Source: Candidatus Paraburkholderia kirkii (GTDB taxonomy: Bacteria; Pseudomonadota; Gammaproteobacteria; Burkholderiales; Burkholderiaceae). From it: a stretch of DNA of 49,922 nucleotides. The notes beneath the pieces were generated by a model. That model saw nothing but the letters and a program-made list of their open reading frames with translations. It did not search any database and had not been told where the DNA came from. Shown piece by piece: positions 39,532 through 48,072 of this stretch. Position 1 is the stretch's first letter. Each line of letters opens with the position of its first letter. The DNA is taken from positions 1 through 49,922 of the forward strand of contig LFKV01000020.1 in assembly GCA_001189345.1 (NCBI GenBank), read 5' to 3'. Position numbers and translations under genes: made by a program.

Positions 39532-40305
39532 TCAGAGGGAAAAACCGTCGTCCGCCGAGATCACCGAGCCGTTCATGAACTGCGATTCGTCGGCCGCGAG
39601 CAGCAGCAGCAAGCCGTCGAGATCGTTCGGCGACCCCACGCGGCGGCGCGGCAGCATCGAAACGAGTTTCTGCCCCTGCTCGGTTTTCCAGTGATGGTGA
39701 TTGATCTCGGTGTCGATATAACCCGGGCAGATCGCGTTGACGTTGATGCCGTGGCGACCCCATTCCAGCGCCATCGCGCGGGTCATCTGCACGACGGCGG
39801 CCTTGCTCATCGAGTAGAGGCCGATCTGCGGAAACACGCGCAAGCCCGCCACCGACGCGATGTTGATGATGCGGTACGCGGGTTTCGCGGCGCCGTTGCC
39901 GCGCATGATCATGCGCTTGGCGACTTCCTGCGCGACGAAAAACGCGCCGCGCACGTTCGTGCCGAAAACGAATTCGAAGTCGGCGGGCGTGACGTCCGTC
40001 AGCTTCTGCGTGGTCGAGACGCCCGAGTTGTTGACGAGGATATCGATGGTACCCGCTTCCGTCTCCGCGTGTGCGACCGCCGCCTTCACGCTCTGGTAGT
40101 CCGTCACGTCGAGCGTGACCACGTGCGCCGCGCCGCCCGACGCCTCGATCTCGGCGCGCAATTCCTTCAGACGCTCCGTGCGGCGGCTCGCGAGCACGAC
40201 CTTCGCGCCCGCCTGCGACAGCACCTGCGCGAAACGCTTGCCCAAACCGCTGGATGCGCCGGTGATCAGCGCGACCTTCCCTTCCAGGTTGATCGAACGG
40301 CCCAT
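39532..40305 (-). CDS. SDR-family oxidoreductase
   Basis: This is a classical short-chain dehydrogenase of 257 residues. It has the cofactor motif KVALITGASSGLGKRFAQVL, the Arg pair after strand 2 (LASRRTERLKEL) that favours NADPH, LDVTDYQSVKAAVAHAETEA, DILVNNSGVSTTQKLTDV (NNSG), the catalytic Ser in IINIASVAGLRVFPQIG, the YSMSKAAVVQMTRAMALEWG Tyr-x3-Lys, and the NAICPGYIDTEINHHHWKTE loop. The substrate is unknown; with a thioesterase downstream and scoAB nearby, an acyl-CoA or acyl-chain substrate is plausible. The start at 40305 is preceded by AAGGAAGCACA. Intact. Confidence 0.88.
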   Translation of the reverse strand: MGRSINLEGKVALITGASSGLGKRFAQVLSQAGAKVVLASRRTERLKELRAEIEASGGAAHVVTLDVTDYQSVKAAVAHAETEAGTIDILVNNSGVSTTQKLTDVTPADFEFVFGTNVRGAFFVAQEVAKRMIMRGNGAAKPAYRIINIASVAGLRVFPQIGLYSMSKAAVVQMTRAMALEWGRHGINVNAICPGYIDTEINHHHWKTEQGQKLVSMLPRRRVGSPNDLDGLLLLLAADESQFMNGSVISADDGFSL

Positions 40306-40510
40306 TGTGCTTCCTTGTTCTGTGGTTGGTTCAGCCTCGGCGGGCGCTCCGGGCGCGTCACCGCGGACTACCCGCGTCGGCGCCGACGGCGGAGGTGCCG
40401 CAATAATAGTACGAACGTGCTAAATTGACGAGCGTCGATTGCAGCCCGCCTGAGCTTCCCTGACAATACGCGATCCTGAAAGGGCATTCTAACGGCACAT
40501 AGGAGCATTG

Positions 40511-42184
40511 ATGACCCCGGCGAGCCTCATCGAGCAATACGGTCCCCGCGAATCGATGGAATACGACGTCGTCATCGTCGGCGGCGGACCAACCGGTTTG
40601 TCGGCGGCCATCCGGTTGAAGCAACTGGCGCAGGAAAAAGGCGTCGAGATCGGCGTGTGCGTTCTGGAAAAAGGCTCGGAGATCGGCGCGCACATCCTGT
40701 CCGGCGCCGTGATGGATCCGCGCGGCCTGTCAGAACTGATCCCCGACTGGAAGGGAAAAGGGGCGCCGCTCGACGTCGAGGTGACCGAGGACCGCTTCCT
40801 GTTCCTGTCGCAGAGCGACGCGAAGCAGGTGCCGAACTGGCTGCTTCCCGACAACTTCAAGAATCACGGCAACTACGTCATCAGCCTCGCGAACGTCACG
40901 CGCTGGCTCGGGCAGCAGGCCGAGGCGCTCGGCGTCGAGATCTTCCCGGGCTTTCCGGCCGCCGAAGTGCTCTACGGCGAGGACGGTTCGGTGCGCGGCG
41001 TCGTCACGGGCAACATGGGCGTCGGCAAGGATGGCGAGCCGACCGAGAATTTCCAGCTCGGCATGGAACTGCACGCGAAGTACACGCTTTTCTGCGAAGG
41101 CGCGCGCGGGCATCTCGGCCGTCAGCTGATCGAGAAGTTCAAGCTCAACCAGAACGCCGATCCGCAGGTGTACGGCATCGGCATCAAGGAGCTGTGGGAA
41201 ATCGATCTAGTCAAGCACAAGCCCGGTCTCGTGATCCACACCGCCGGCTGGCCGCTCGAACCGGATACCTACGGCGGCTCGTTCCTCTACCACATGGACA
41301 ACAACCAGGTGGTGGTGGGCTTCGTCGTCGGGCTGGGGTACTCGAATCCGTATCTGTCGCCGTTCGAGGAATTCCAGCGCTACAAGACGCATCCGTCGAT
41401 TCGCCCGTTCCTCGAAGGCGGCAAGCGCATTTCCTACGGCGCGCGCGCGATCACCGCGGGCGGTCTGATGTCGCTGCCGAAGCTCACGTTCCCCGGCGGC
41501 GCGCTCGCGGGCGACGACGCGGGTTTCCTGAACGCTTCGCGCATCAAGGGCAGCCACGCGGCGATCAAGTCCGGCAAGATGGCGGCCGAAGCGGCGTTCG
41601 AAGCCGTGCAGGCGGGTCGCCAGAACGACGAGTTGACGGCCTACCCCGAATTGTTCGACACTTCCTGGCTCAAGACCGAACTGCATCGCGCGCGCAACTT
41701 CAAGCAGTGGATGAGCAAGGGCCTCTATCTCGGTACCTTCATGGTCGGCCTGGAGCAAAAGATGATGGGCGGCAACGTGCCGTGGACGCTGCATCATCAG
41801 CACTGGGATCACGAGATGCTGAAGCCGGCGTCGCAGTGCAAGCCGATCGTCTATCCGAAGCCCGACGGCAAGCTCACGTTCGATCGGCTCTCGTCGGTAT
41901 TCATCTCGAACACGAACCACGAAGAGAACCAGCCGGCGCATCTGACGCTGAAAGACCCGAACGTACCGGTCAACGTCAACCTGCGCAACTATGCGGGGCC
42001 GGAAGGCCGCTACTGCCCGGCCGCGGTGTACGAGTTCGTCAAGTCCGACGACGGCAACGAGCGCCTGCAGATCAACGCGCAGAACTGCGTGCACTGCAAG
42101 ACCTGCGACATCAAGGACCCGACGCAGAACATCGTGTGGGTCACGCCGGAAGGCGGCGGCGGGCCGAACTATCCGAACATGTGA
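40511..42184 (+). CDS. Electron transfer flavoprotein-ubiquinone oxidoreductase
   Basis: ETF-QO passes electrons from ETF (fed by acyl-CoA dehydrogenases) to ubiquinone in the membrane. The 557 residues are full length. The FAD Rossmann motif is YDVVIVGGGPTGLSAAIRLK. The ubiquinone/membrane region includes LAGDDAGFLNASRIKGSHAA and IKSGKMAAEAAFEAVQAG. The C-terminal 4Fe-4S domain is CPAAVYEF ... CVHCKTCDIKDPTQNIVWVT. The start at 40511 has AGGAG six bases before it. A perfect 16-bp hairpin overlaps the stop. The gene is intact and isolated; an IS2-like composite begins 54 bases after it. Confidence 0.95.
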   Translation: MTPASLIEQYGPRESMEYDVVIVGGGPTGLSAAIRLKQLAQEKGVEIGVCVLEKGSEIGAHILSGAVMDPRGLSELIPDWKGKGAPLDVEVTEDRFLFLSQSDAKQVPNWLLPDNFKNHGNYVISLANVTRWLGQQAEALGVEIFPGFPAAEVLYGEDGSVRGVVTGNMGVGKDGEPTENFQLGMELHAKYTLFCEGARGHLGRQLIEKFKLNQNADPQVYGIGIKELWEIDLVKHKPGLVIHTAGWPLEPDTYGGSFLYHMDNNQVVVGFVVGLGYSNPYLSPFEEFQRYKTHPSIRPFLEGGKRISYGARAITAGGLMSLPKLTFPGGALAGDDAGFLNASRIKGSHAAIKSGKMAAEAAFEAVQAGRQNDELTAYPELFDTSWLKTELHRARNFKQWMSKGLYLGTFMVGLEQKMMGGNVPWTLHHQHWDHEMLKPASQCKPIVYPKPDGKLTFDRLSSVFISNTNHEENQPAHLTLKDPNVPVNVNLRNYAGPEGRYCPAAVYEFVKSDDGNERLQINAQNCVHCKTCDIKDPTQNIVWVTPEGGGGPNYPNM

Positions 42185-42223
42185 TTATTGCGGCTACGCA
42201 GAACTCCGCGTAGCCGCAATAAT
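42184..42223 (+). terminator. Perfect hairpin at the ETF-QO stop
   Basis: The 16-bp perfect stem ATTATTGCGGCTACGC/GCGTAGCCGCAATAAT has an 8-base loop and begins at the last base of the stop codon. It has no clear T run of its own beyond AAT, but the stem is strong. It probably protects the 3' end or terminates. Confidence 0.65.
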
Positions 42224-42237
42224 GCGCAGCCGCAAAT

Positions 42238-43321
42238 TGGACTTGCTCCCGCATAACCGGACAGCCGGTCCCGCTTAGGTTGGAGGATTTGCTTGCCGAC
42301 GAAACTCGCGCGGCGAGCGGTATTTAAGGGCGCTGTGCGGGTGTGACTCGTTATCGTGGTCGAACGCGATGGCCAGATTTTGCAGCGCCGTCCTGGCGTC
42401 GGGTTTCGGCATCCACGAAACGTAATCACGCTTTATCGTTTCGTAATCACGCTTTATCGTTTTAACGAAGCTCTCGGCCATCCCGTTGCTTTGCGGACTT
42501 CTGACGGGTGTCGTTACTGGCTTCAGTCCGATTTTTCGAGAGAACTTCAATGTGTCATCGGCAATGTAGCAGGAACCATTGTCGCTTAACCACTCGACTT
42601 CCCTGTCGGCCTTCAACGCGCCGGTGAAGCGATTCTCGACGGCTTGAAGCATGACGTCACGCACCATATCGCCAGTGTAACCGCCTGTGCTCGCGGCCCA
42701 ACTCATGGCTTCGCGGTCGCAACAGTCGAGTGCGAAGACGACACGCAATGGGACACCGGCATCGCAGCGGAATTCGAAGCCATCCGAGCACCAGCACATG
42801 TTGCTGCTATCCACCGCGACCTTGCCGTCATGCCGACGCGTAGACGAGGCGTGCCGAGGGCGATGTTCAAGCAGCAGGCCGTGGCGACGCATCACGCGAT
42901 ACACGCGCTTTGCATTTACTCGCGGTTGAGCCAGCATGTCCCGGCTTCGCCTCAGCAACGCCCAAGCACCTCGGTATCCATACGTCGGCGCGTCGCCTAA
43001 CAACTCATGAAGTTCGGCGACAAGCGCCGTGTCGTCGAGCACGGGCATCTTGCGCCGGTCGACCCAGTCAGCCGGCCGCTTCGACTTGACTGCGAGATTC
43101 GAGCGCGACACCCCAGGACTTATAGGCTCCCGTCCTGATAGAGCTTGCGCCAGCCGAAGACTTGGTTGGCATTCACTTGATGTCGGCGAGCGACGCCAGA
43201 GACCGTTGCACCGGGCTCGAAAGTCTCGCGAACTATCGCTAGTTTCTCTTCAACTGAACGCCGGCGGCGCTGCTCCGGCTGGGTCAGAACTTCTAGAGGT
43301 TCCACGTTGTGACTATTCCAT
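42238..43321 (-). mobile_element. IS2-like (IS3-family) element, copy 2
   Basis: It begins at the right-end sequence TGGACTTGCTCCCGCATAAC (42238), identical to copy 1, and carries an intact-looking orfB and a shortened orfA on the reverse strand. No left inverted repeat is present: just upstream of orfA the sequence becomes the terminal repeat of IS630 copy C at 43322. Because copy 1 has exactly the same joint with IS630 copy B, the IS2-like and IS630 parts must have been joined before they were copied within the genome. Confidence 0.78.
42275..43111 (-). CDS. IS2-like transposase OrfB, copy 2
   Basis: This is an IS3-family OrfB with 278 residues. The N-terminus (MSRSNLAVKSKRPADWVDRR) leads into [19 protein letters not shown] and [20 protein letters not shown]. 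The rve domain has [13 protein letters not shown] (Asp), EWLSDNGSCY (Asp) and [15 protein letters not shown] (Glu), so the DDE triad is complete. [12 protein letters not shown] contains an in-frame 18-bp tandem duplication. In IS2 the functional enzyme is an OrfA-OrfB fusion made by frameshifting; here the junction region is deleted, so an active fusion is unlikely. Copy 1 lacks the second Asp. Confidence 0.8.
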   Translation of the reverse strand: MSRSNLAVKSKRPADWVDRRKMPVLDDTALVAELHELLGDAPTYGYRGAWALLRRSRDMLAQPRVNAKRVYRVMRRHGLLLEHRPRHASSTRRHDGKVAVDSSNMCWCSDGFEFRCDAGVPLRVVFALDCCDREAMSWAASTGGYTGDMVRDVMLQAVENRFTGALKADREVEWLSDNGSCYIADDTLKFSRKIGLKPVTTPVRSPQSNGMAESFVKTIKRDYETIKRDYVSWMPKPDARTALQNLAIAFDHDNESHPHSALKYRSPREFRRQANPPT

Positions 43322-43329
43322 TGCGTCAT
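43120..43329 (-). pseudogene. IS2-like OrfA, shortened
   Basis: The HTH protein of IS2-like elements is normally about 120 residues; here it has 69. The core [40 protein letters not shown] and LYQDGSL is good, then TAA at 43120 cuts off the leucine-zipper part and the frameshift site. The first residues [10 protein letters not shown] are foreign: the ATG and the next two codons lie within the terminal repeat of IS630 copy C (43322-43329). So the IS630 end supplies the start codon for this HTH protein. Confidence 0.7.
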
Positions 43330-44423
43330 TGAATTGGCACTGGTCGAATCCGGCGCGAAGGATCGTCATATTTCCACTTGATCGGTTTCGGGTTCTTGTT
43401 GTGTTCGCGGATGTATCGGCATCAGTTTGCGATCCCAATCCTTCACCGAAGTGAAGATGCCGCGAGCGATCACTTCACGCTGAATGCGCGAGAACCAGTT
43501 CTCCACCTGGTTGAGCCACGACGAGTAGGTCGGCGTGAAGTGCAGGTGCACGTTGCACTGCGCATCAAGGAAGTCGGCAACCCGCTGCGTCTTATGGCTG
43601 CTGACGTTGTCGCAGATCGCGTGGATTTCCCGGCGTTTGGGCTGGCTGGCGACGACGTCGGTCAGGAAGGCCACGAACTGCTCGCTGGTGTGGCGCGCCA
43701 CCGTCTTGCCCAGCACCTCGCCGGTGGCAGTATTGAACGCCGCGAACAGGCTGAGCGTGCCGTTGCGCTTGTACTCGAAGCCGTGACTCTCGGCGCGCCC
43801 GGGCGACAGCGGCAGCATACGGTCCTTGCGATCGAGTGCCTGGATCGCGGTCTTCTCGTCCACGCAGAACACCGCTGCGTGCGCCGGCGGGTTCAGGTAC
43901 AGCCCGATCACGTCGGCTGCCTTGGTCTCGAAGTCCGGGTCGTTGGAGACCATGTGCCGCTCCAACTGCTGCGGCTTGATGCCGTGCTTGCGCCAGATGC
44001 GCTGCACGGCCGAGACCGATACGTCGCCGAGTTCTGCTGCGAGCTTGTAGCTACTCCAGTGTGTCGAACCGTCGGCGGGTTTGTGCTTGAGGGTGCACTT
44101 GAGCACCCGCGCTTCCAGTTTGGCCGGTGGCTGCGTAGGCGCCCGCCCGCGGTGCCGGGCGTACATGCCGGCTAGTCGCTCGCTGAGGAAGCGCCCCGAC
44201 CAGCGTGCGATGAAGCGCGAATCGCAACCCAGTGTGCGCATGATACTGTCGCGCGATTCGCCGTCCTCGAGCATCAGGATCAACTTTGCGCGTCGCACGT
44301 CCGCCGCACGCACCGTTCGGCTGCGCGCCGCCGACAACAGTTGCTCACGTTCGATATCTGTCAGGTTCATTTTGACCCATGACCTGTATCTGAACACAGA
44401 CAGGGTGCTAATTCAATAACGCA
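43322..44423 (-). mobile_element. IS630-family element, copy C
   Basis: This is a full-length copy (1102 bp, the same as copy A) with TGCGTYATTGAATTRGCAC repeats at both ends. Its right end joins the IS2-like copy 2. Its left end (44423) truncates the fragment beginning at 44424. It differs from copies A and B by a Cys codon in LDAQCNVH. No clean target duplication is visible. Confidence 0.85.
43366..44370 (-). CDS. IS630-family transposase, copy C
   Basis: This is practically identical to copy A: HTH region TDIEREQLLSAARSRTVRAA, catalytic FCVDEKT, ICDNVSSHKT and WLNQVENWF. The start used is the ATG at 44370; an in-frame GTG at 44397 also exists. It ends with the same out-of-frame tail PIHPRTQQEPETDQVEI, while the IS630-like ending lies in the next frame up to the TGA at 43328. 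LDAQCNVHLHF has Cys where copies A and B have Arg. Catalytic residues are intact; activity depends on whether the altered C-terminus is tolerated. Confidence 0.8.
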   Translation of the reverse strand: MNLTDIEREQLLSAARSRTVRAADVRRAKLILMLEDGESRDSIMRTLGCDSRFIARWSGRFLSERLAGMYARHRGRAPTQPPAKLEARVLKCTLKHKPADGSTHWSSYKLAAELGDVSVSAVQRIWRKHGIKPQQLERHMVSNDPDFETKAADVIGLYLNPPAHAAVFCVDEKTAIQALDRKDRMLPLSPGRAESHGFEYKRNGTLSLFAAFNTATGEVLGKTVARHTSEQFVAFLTDVVASQPKRREIHAICDNVSSHKTQRVADFLDAQCNVHLHFTPTYSSWLNQVENWFSRIQREVIARGIFTSVKDWDRKLMPIHPRTQQEPETDQVEI

Positions 44424-44735
44424 GCGCAGTAGTGGCATCAACCGTGAGTCTGGTTCCTGACCAATTGTTTCCCTTAAGCTGAACCGTCTGCGGGTAAGCG
44501 CCTCGAGCGAACGGCGTCAACTCCGGTTCATCCGGCCCCGGCCATGGGTTATAGATCAGCCATTTACCATTGACCTGCTTCGCATTAAGCATCATGCTGA
44601 TTTTTTCTTCATTCGCATCTACGCAAAACAGCCCGAAACTTTCGAGGACAGAGGAGGTGTTTGGACCTGTATCAGATATGTCATTGGATTGCGAAAAAAA
44701 TAATTTTTCGAAGCTTTACCGCATACCGACGCAAG
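44424..44735 (-). pseudogene. Fragment of a secreted or immunity-like protein
   Basis: The open frame (no start codon seen) reads SQSNDISDTGPNTSSVLESF, GLFCVDANEEKISMMLNAKQ, VNGKWLIYNPWPGPDEPELT, PFARGAYPQTVQLKGNNWSG and is then cut by the end of IS630 copy C after VDATTA. It lies directly downstream of the immunity-like remnant, on the same strand and in the same AT-richer DNA, so it is probably another small gene of the same effector/immunity module. I do not recognise the family. Confidence 0.45.
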
Positions 44736-44740
44736 TTATA

Positions 44741-45349
44741 TTAACGTTCTTTTTCTTTCGGATCATAGATCTTCACCCCTTGAAGCATCTCGGGAATCCG
44801 ATCGCTCTCTTTTTGTTCAGCTTCGTTTTGACAATTTCGAATAAGAAGCAAGTTAACCCATCTCTATTGGGGCATATCAAAAAGTAATCTGGTATTCTTT
44901 GCTTCTCACGATCTCCACGAAGCATATTGACGTAAGCAATCGTACCATTCCATCCGTCGCCCTCATACATTCTCTGCCATGCAATTTCCCGCGCATATCG
45001 GCCACCAGAATCTTCTAAAGTAATCTCGTCGGAGGCAGTAGTCTTTCGTATGAGTTACCGTTTCGATACGGCTGCTGTTCCGGTCAGACAAGCAAACGAA
45101 ATCTTACCATTGAGACTTCGTTCAACCGGTTTTATCGTCACATAGAAGTCAATCGAAATAACCCGTTCATTGGTTTCCGAAGACGAGCCCGAAATTTCCT
45201 TTATAAGTTCGTCGTTCAACTTATATCGACATTGGCTTTCCACTAACGAGAGATTCGCTTGCAAGTCGTTTGTCTCATCGCTCATCGGCATCGCGTTGCC
45301 GGCGTTAAAGGCCAGAAAAAACAATCCATGCCAGAACTATTTTTTTCAT
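44741..45349 (-). pseudogene. Predicted immunity protein of the GH19-like effector, broken
   Basis: The ATG at 45349 overlaps the effector stop as ATGA. The reading MKKIVLAWIVF, one T missing in a T run near 45320, then FFLAFNAGNAMPMSDE forms a signal peptide, so the product would be periplasmic. The mature part is DLQANLSLVESQCRYKLNDE ... ISFACLTGTAAVSKR, then an in-frame TAA at 45055, and the same frame continues ARE(I)AWQRMYEGDGWNGTIA, IPDYFLICPNRDGLTCFLFE. A last shift near 44835 leads to EMLQGVKIYDPKEKER and a stop at 44741. That is about 195 residues with several cysteines and three lesions. Coupling to a cell-wall hydrolase gene and export to the periplasm are the usual features of immunity proteins; the role is inferred. 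Confidence 0.55.
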
Positions 45350-47133
45350 ACCACACTTCGCCTCTGAAAATTCTCCGGCCAGAAGAGGTCTTCCTGACTC
45401 GGCCCCTTAAAAAGAGTGATATCTGTCAGGACTACCAAGGCATTGGAAAACGAGGTTGATCGGTCAACTAACCCGTTCATGTTTGGTGGATTCTGGCCGG
45501 TAGCGCCCGGATAATTCACCGCTGCTGCGCAATTCGCGAAGGATTGATTGTAGTACCACACTTTAATTCCTGCATTTGTATTGATCGTTCTTCTCTCGTT
45601 TATAGCGGTAAGATCGGCATACTGGTTTGCAGTATCGACCTGGGGTCGCGATAGATTATGCTCTGTTAGCGTCGATTTATTAGACCAGATCCAATATGCG
45701 CCGGCACTATGACTGGCATGGAAAGCGTTTCGTCCGATCTCGTTACGCCATAGCAACTCCCTCGACCCTGGCGGCAAAGTTGGATTCCGGCCTAGGAATC
45801 TGAAATACTTATAGTAGTTGTTATTCCCATTTCCCATATTTCCGTTCGGATTTGTAAGCTGCAAGAAACCTCGGCCAAACCAGCCATTATGCAAGTCTGT
45901 CGCATCATCGCTACGATTCCCTTCCGTAAGATAGTGAAGCCAACCCGTTTCTTGAGTCGCGTTCCCGATGAAACAAGCTCGGCGAATGGGAATATCGAGC
46001 TTAAATTTCCTCATCGAGTTATTCAGATCCACGCCGAAACGATCAAACAAAGATGCGGCGAAGCCCAAACTAGGCTGCTCCCACACTGCCGGATGAGTAG
46101 AGTTATGTGATCCTGGTTTCCTGATAACGAAGGACGGAATGAGTTGGAGCATTTCTCTCTCTTGCTTAACCACCCACACTTCCTGAAGTGTCTGACGAAG
46201 GCCAAGGATGAAAATACCAAAGCTTTTGCCCGGCAAGCGACATCTTGTCCAGAAACTGAAATTTGCGCAGAAATTCAATGAACTTCGCGTATCCCTCAGG
46301 GTTGGCGTCCTTCTGCTTACCAAAAAAACCCTCGGGCTCGTTCAGCCCCGCGTATCGGTCGTCGTTATCGGAAGGATCCCACTCGCTGCGAGTCTTGCAT
46401 ACGAGCCCCCCTAAGTTTTTCGCGCACGCCATCCGCATTCCGCACGTAACCCGCAAGCCGTTGATTGGCATCATCGTCATTGTTCTTGTCGTACTCGAGC
46501 GGTTGCACCATGCCCGACGTCGCCTGGGATCCGCTACACCGGTCGACGGCAAAGCTCGTCGTATCCGCATAGTCCCTTATCTCTGCAGGGTGTGTTGTCG
46601 TCATCGACCTTTTGCCAGTCTTTAAAAAACGGGAAGTCAGCGTCAGACAACTTGACGATGGCGTCTGGCGCGATGTTGACATAGCCCTGCGTGCCGTTCT
46701 CGTCGAAGGGCACAGCGATCCAGGTAGCGGGAGCGGTGCCCGAATCGACGGGGTGCGAAAGGACACGCCCAAATCGCAGCATTTCATAGCCGTCGCTCGG
46801 GCATGCCGGATAGAGCACCATCGCGCGGTCATACATCGTGTATTCGTACTGCTGTGTATCGTTGTCGTACGGGTCCGCAACGGGGTTAGCCGTTAGCAAC
46901 GTAACGTTGCCACTGCTTCCGCGATCGATCCATGATTACGTATAGCGTCGTCCCTTATTGATGAACCAAGTGGTTACGTCGCGCGCGGAATGAGGAGCGG
47001 TATCTCGCGCTATTCGAGGTGAGACGGTAAGCTCCGTCGCGGGATCGGTAAGGGGAAGGACTTCCTTGGCGAACGCGCGATGCAGGTCAGGACCATGGAT
47101 GCATCGTCGCGCGGTCGATGCATCGCCCACCAT
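45346..47133 (-). pseudogene. GH19-like peptidoglycan hydrolase effector, multiple frameshifts
   Basis: This is the remains of a protein of roughly 580 residues. The upstream part (ATG at 47133: VLPLTDPATELTVSPRIARD, DVTTWFINKGRRYT) breaks at 46936 next to an ATCGATCG duplication. The second part reads LLTANPVADPYDNDTQQYEY ... WIAVPFDENGTQGYVNIAPD, resembling an SH3-type wall-binding region. More shifts follow near 46565, 46420 and 46190. The C-terminal catalytic part is open from about 46160 to 45346: RRACFIGNATQETGWLHYLT, GWFGRGFLQLTNPNGNMGNG and AGAYWIWSNKSTLTEHNL. The QETGW...E and GRGFLQLT motifs are those of GH19 chitinase/lysozyme folds. No signal peptide is seen, which fits delivery by a type VI secretion system. 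The DNA is AT-richer than its surroundings, a sign of transfer. Confidence 0.6.
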
Positions 47134-47165
47134 GCAAACAGTCCCGGGCTCGCCGGGGCTGTTGC

Positions 47166-47402
47166 TCAGAACGGGTCATCGATGCGATGACGCGGTGGTG
47201 GCCTGCGCGAGGGCATGGACCACGGTTCGTAGTAGCGCCGGATCGGCTCACGATACGCGGCGCTGAACCACAGGAACCATTTCGAGAGCAGGTGCTGGAT
47301 CTGCGCGGCCGCCTCGTCGGAGAGTTCCGACAGCATTGGCGTGCGCGGTAAGTCATCCGCTTGCCGGTTTCGGGCCTTCGTGCGTCTGGATTGCCGGTTC
47401 AT
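47166..47402 (-). CDS. Small hypothetical protein of the DUF5372-associated set
   Basis: Not recognised. The product has 78 residues: a basic N-terminus (MNRQSRRTKARNRQADDLPR), a helical centre (SELSDEAAAQIQHLLSKWFL, WFSAAYREPIRRYYE) and a Pro/Arg-rich tail. There is no signal peptide. The ATG overlaps the TGA of the next gene upstream by four bases (ATGA), which indicates a real two-gene operon and supports coding status. It ends about 30 bases before the start of the effector remnant. Confidence 0.5.
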   Translation of the reverse strand: MNRQSRRTKARNRQADDLPRTPMLSELSDEAAAQIQHLLSKWFLWFSAAYREPIRRYYEPWSMPSRRPPPRHRIDDPF

Positions 47403-47641
47403 CGGAATTCCTCAATGGCCTGTTGCAGCAGTTCGTCGGGGATATGGTTCAGCGCCTTCGGTACGGCCAGCTGCATGGCGGTGCGCAGGATACGGCCCGC
47501 CTGCCGTGGCAACCCTCGGGAGGCCTGTCGCGCCAGATAGATGACGTGATAACGGTGTGGATTCAGGCCGCGCGTGATGTGGCGCAAGGCGGCGGTCTTG
47601 GCGAAAGCAGTCAACTGCACGCGATCCGAACGATGAGACAT
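47399..47641 (-). CDS. Small basic hypothetical protein
   Basis: Not recognised. The product has 80 residues: MSHRSDRVQLTAFAKTAALR, HITRGLNPHRYHVIYLARQA, SRGLPRQAGRILRTAMQLAV, PKALNHIPDELLQQAIEEFR. It is rich in Arg and His with two predicted helices, compatible with nucleic-acid binding. It is the first gene of a pair with 47166-47402 (ATGA overlap) and is divergent, almost back to back, with the DUF5372-like gene. The close packing suggests one small mobile or accessory module. Confidence 0.5.
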   Translation of the reverse strand: MSHRSDRVQLTAFAKTAALRHITRGLNPHRYHVIYLARQASRGLPRQAGRILRTAMQLAVPKALNHIPDELLQQAIEEFR

Positions 47642-47673
47642 AGTTATTCCGTATCACGCATCCCTTCCATCCG

Positions 47674-47952
47674 TTGTATGGGCGAGAGTTCGCGCTTGTG
47701 GATCGGCGCAACACGTGGGGAGAAGACCGCGTCTACTTCCACGACGACGCGGGTGACCTGAAACGTATGCTGGCAGCCTGGACGAGCGCCGCGGCGACCG
47801 ATGCATTCGAGACGGTTTCGGCGGGACGATCGCATTTCCGCATCGAAGATCTGTTGCAATTGACTGGACTTGCCCCCACCGATGCACCGGTTTGGAAAGT
47901 CGGTATCGAATCAGACGACACGATCAAGACCCTTCAGGGAGTGAAACGGTAG
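47674..47952 (+). CDS. DUF5372-like protein
   Basis: The open frame in fact begins at 47644 without an ATG (LFRITHPFHPLYGREFALVD), so the true start is probably a few codons upstream of the first TTG at 47674. The core HPLYGREFALVDRRNTWGED then RVYFHDDAG, followed by LAAWTSAAATDAFETVSAGR and SHFRIEDLLQLTGL, matches my memory of DUF5372, a small protein family found beside transposon-type recombinases and IS elements; function unknown. There is no recombinase within this window next to it. The product has about 92-103 residues and no membrane segment. The identification rests on the VDRR.TWGEDRVYF motif. Confidence 0.5.
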   Translation: MYGREFALVDRRNTWGEDRVYFHDDAGDLKRMLAAWTSAAATDAFETVSAGRSHFRIEDLLQLTGLAPTDAPVWKVGIESDDTIKTLQGVKR

Positions 47953-48072
47953 GTCTGACATTCAACTGAAATTGCACTCATTCAGCTCGGACCGGTGACG
48001 CTTACGATCGCGTCCGATGGTGATCCATCGATTGGATTTCCTCCATGAATCGACCAGACCACCGGCCGGCCC

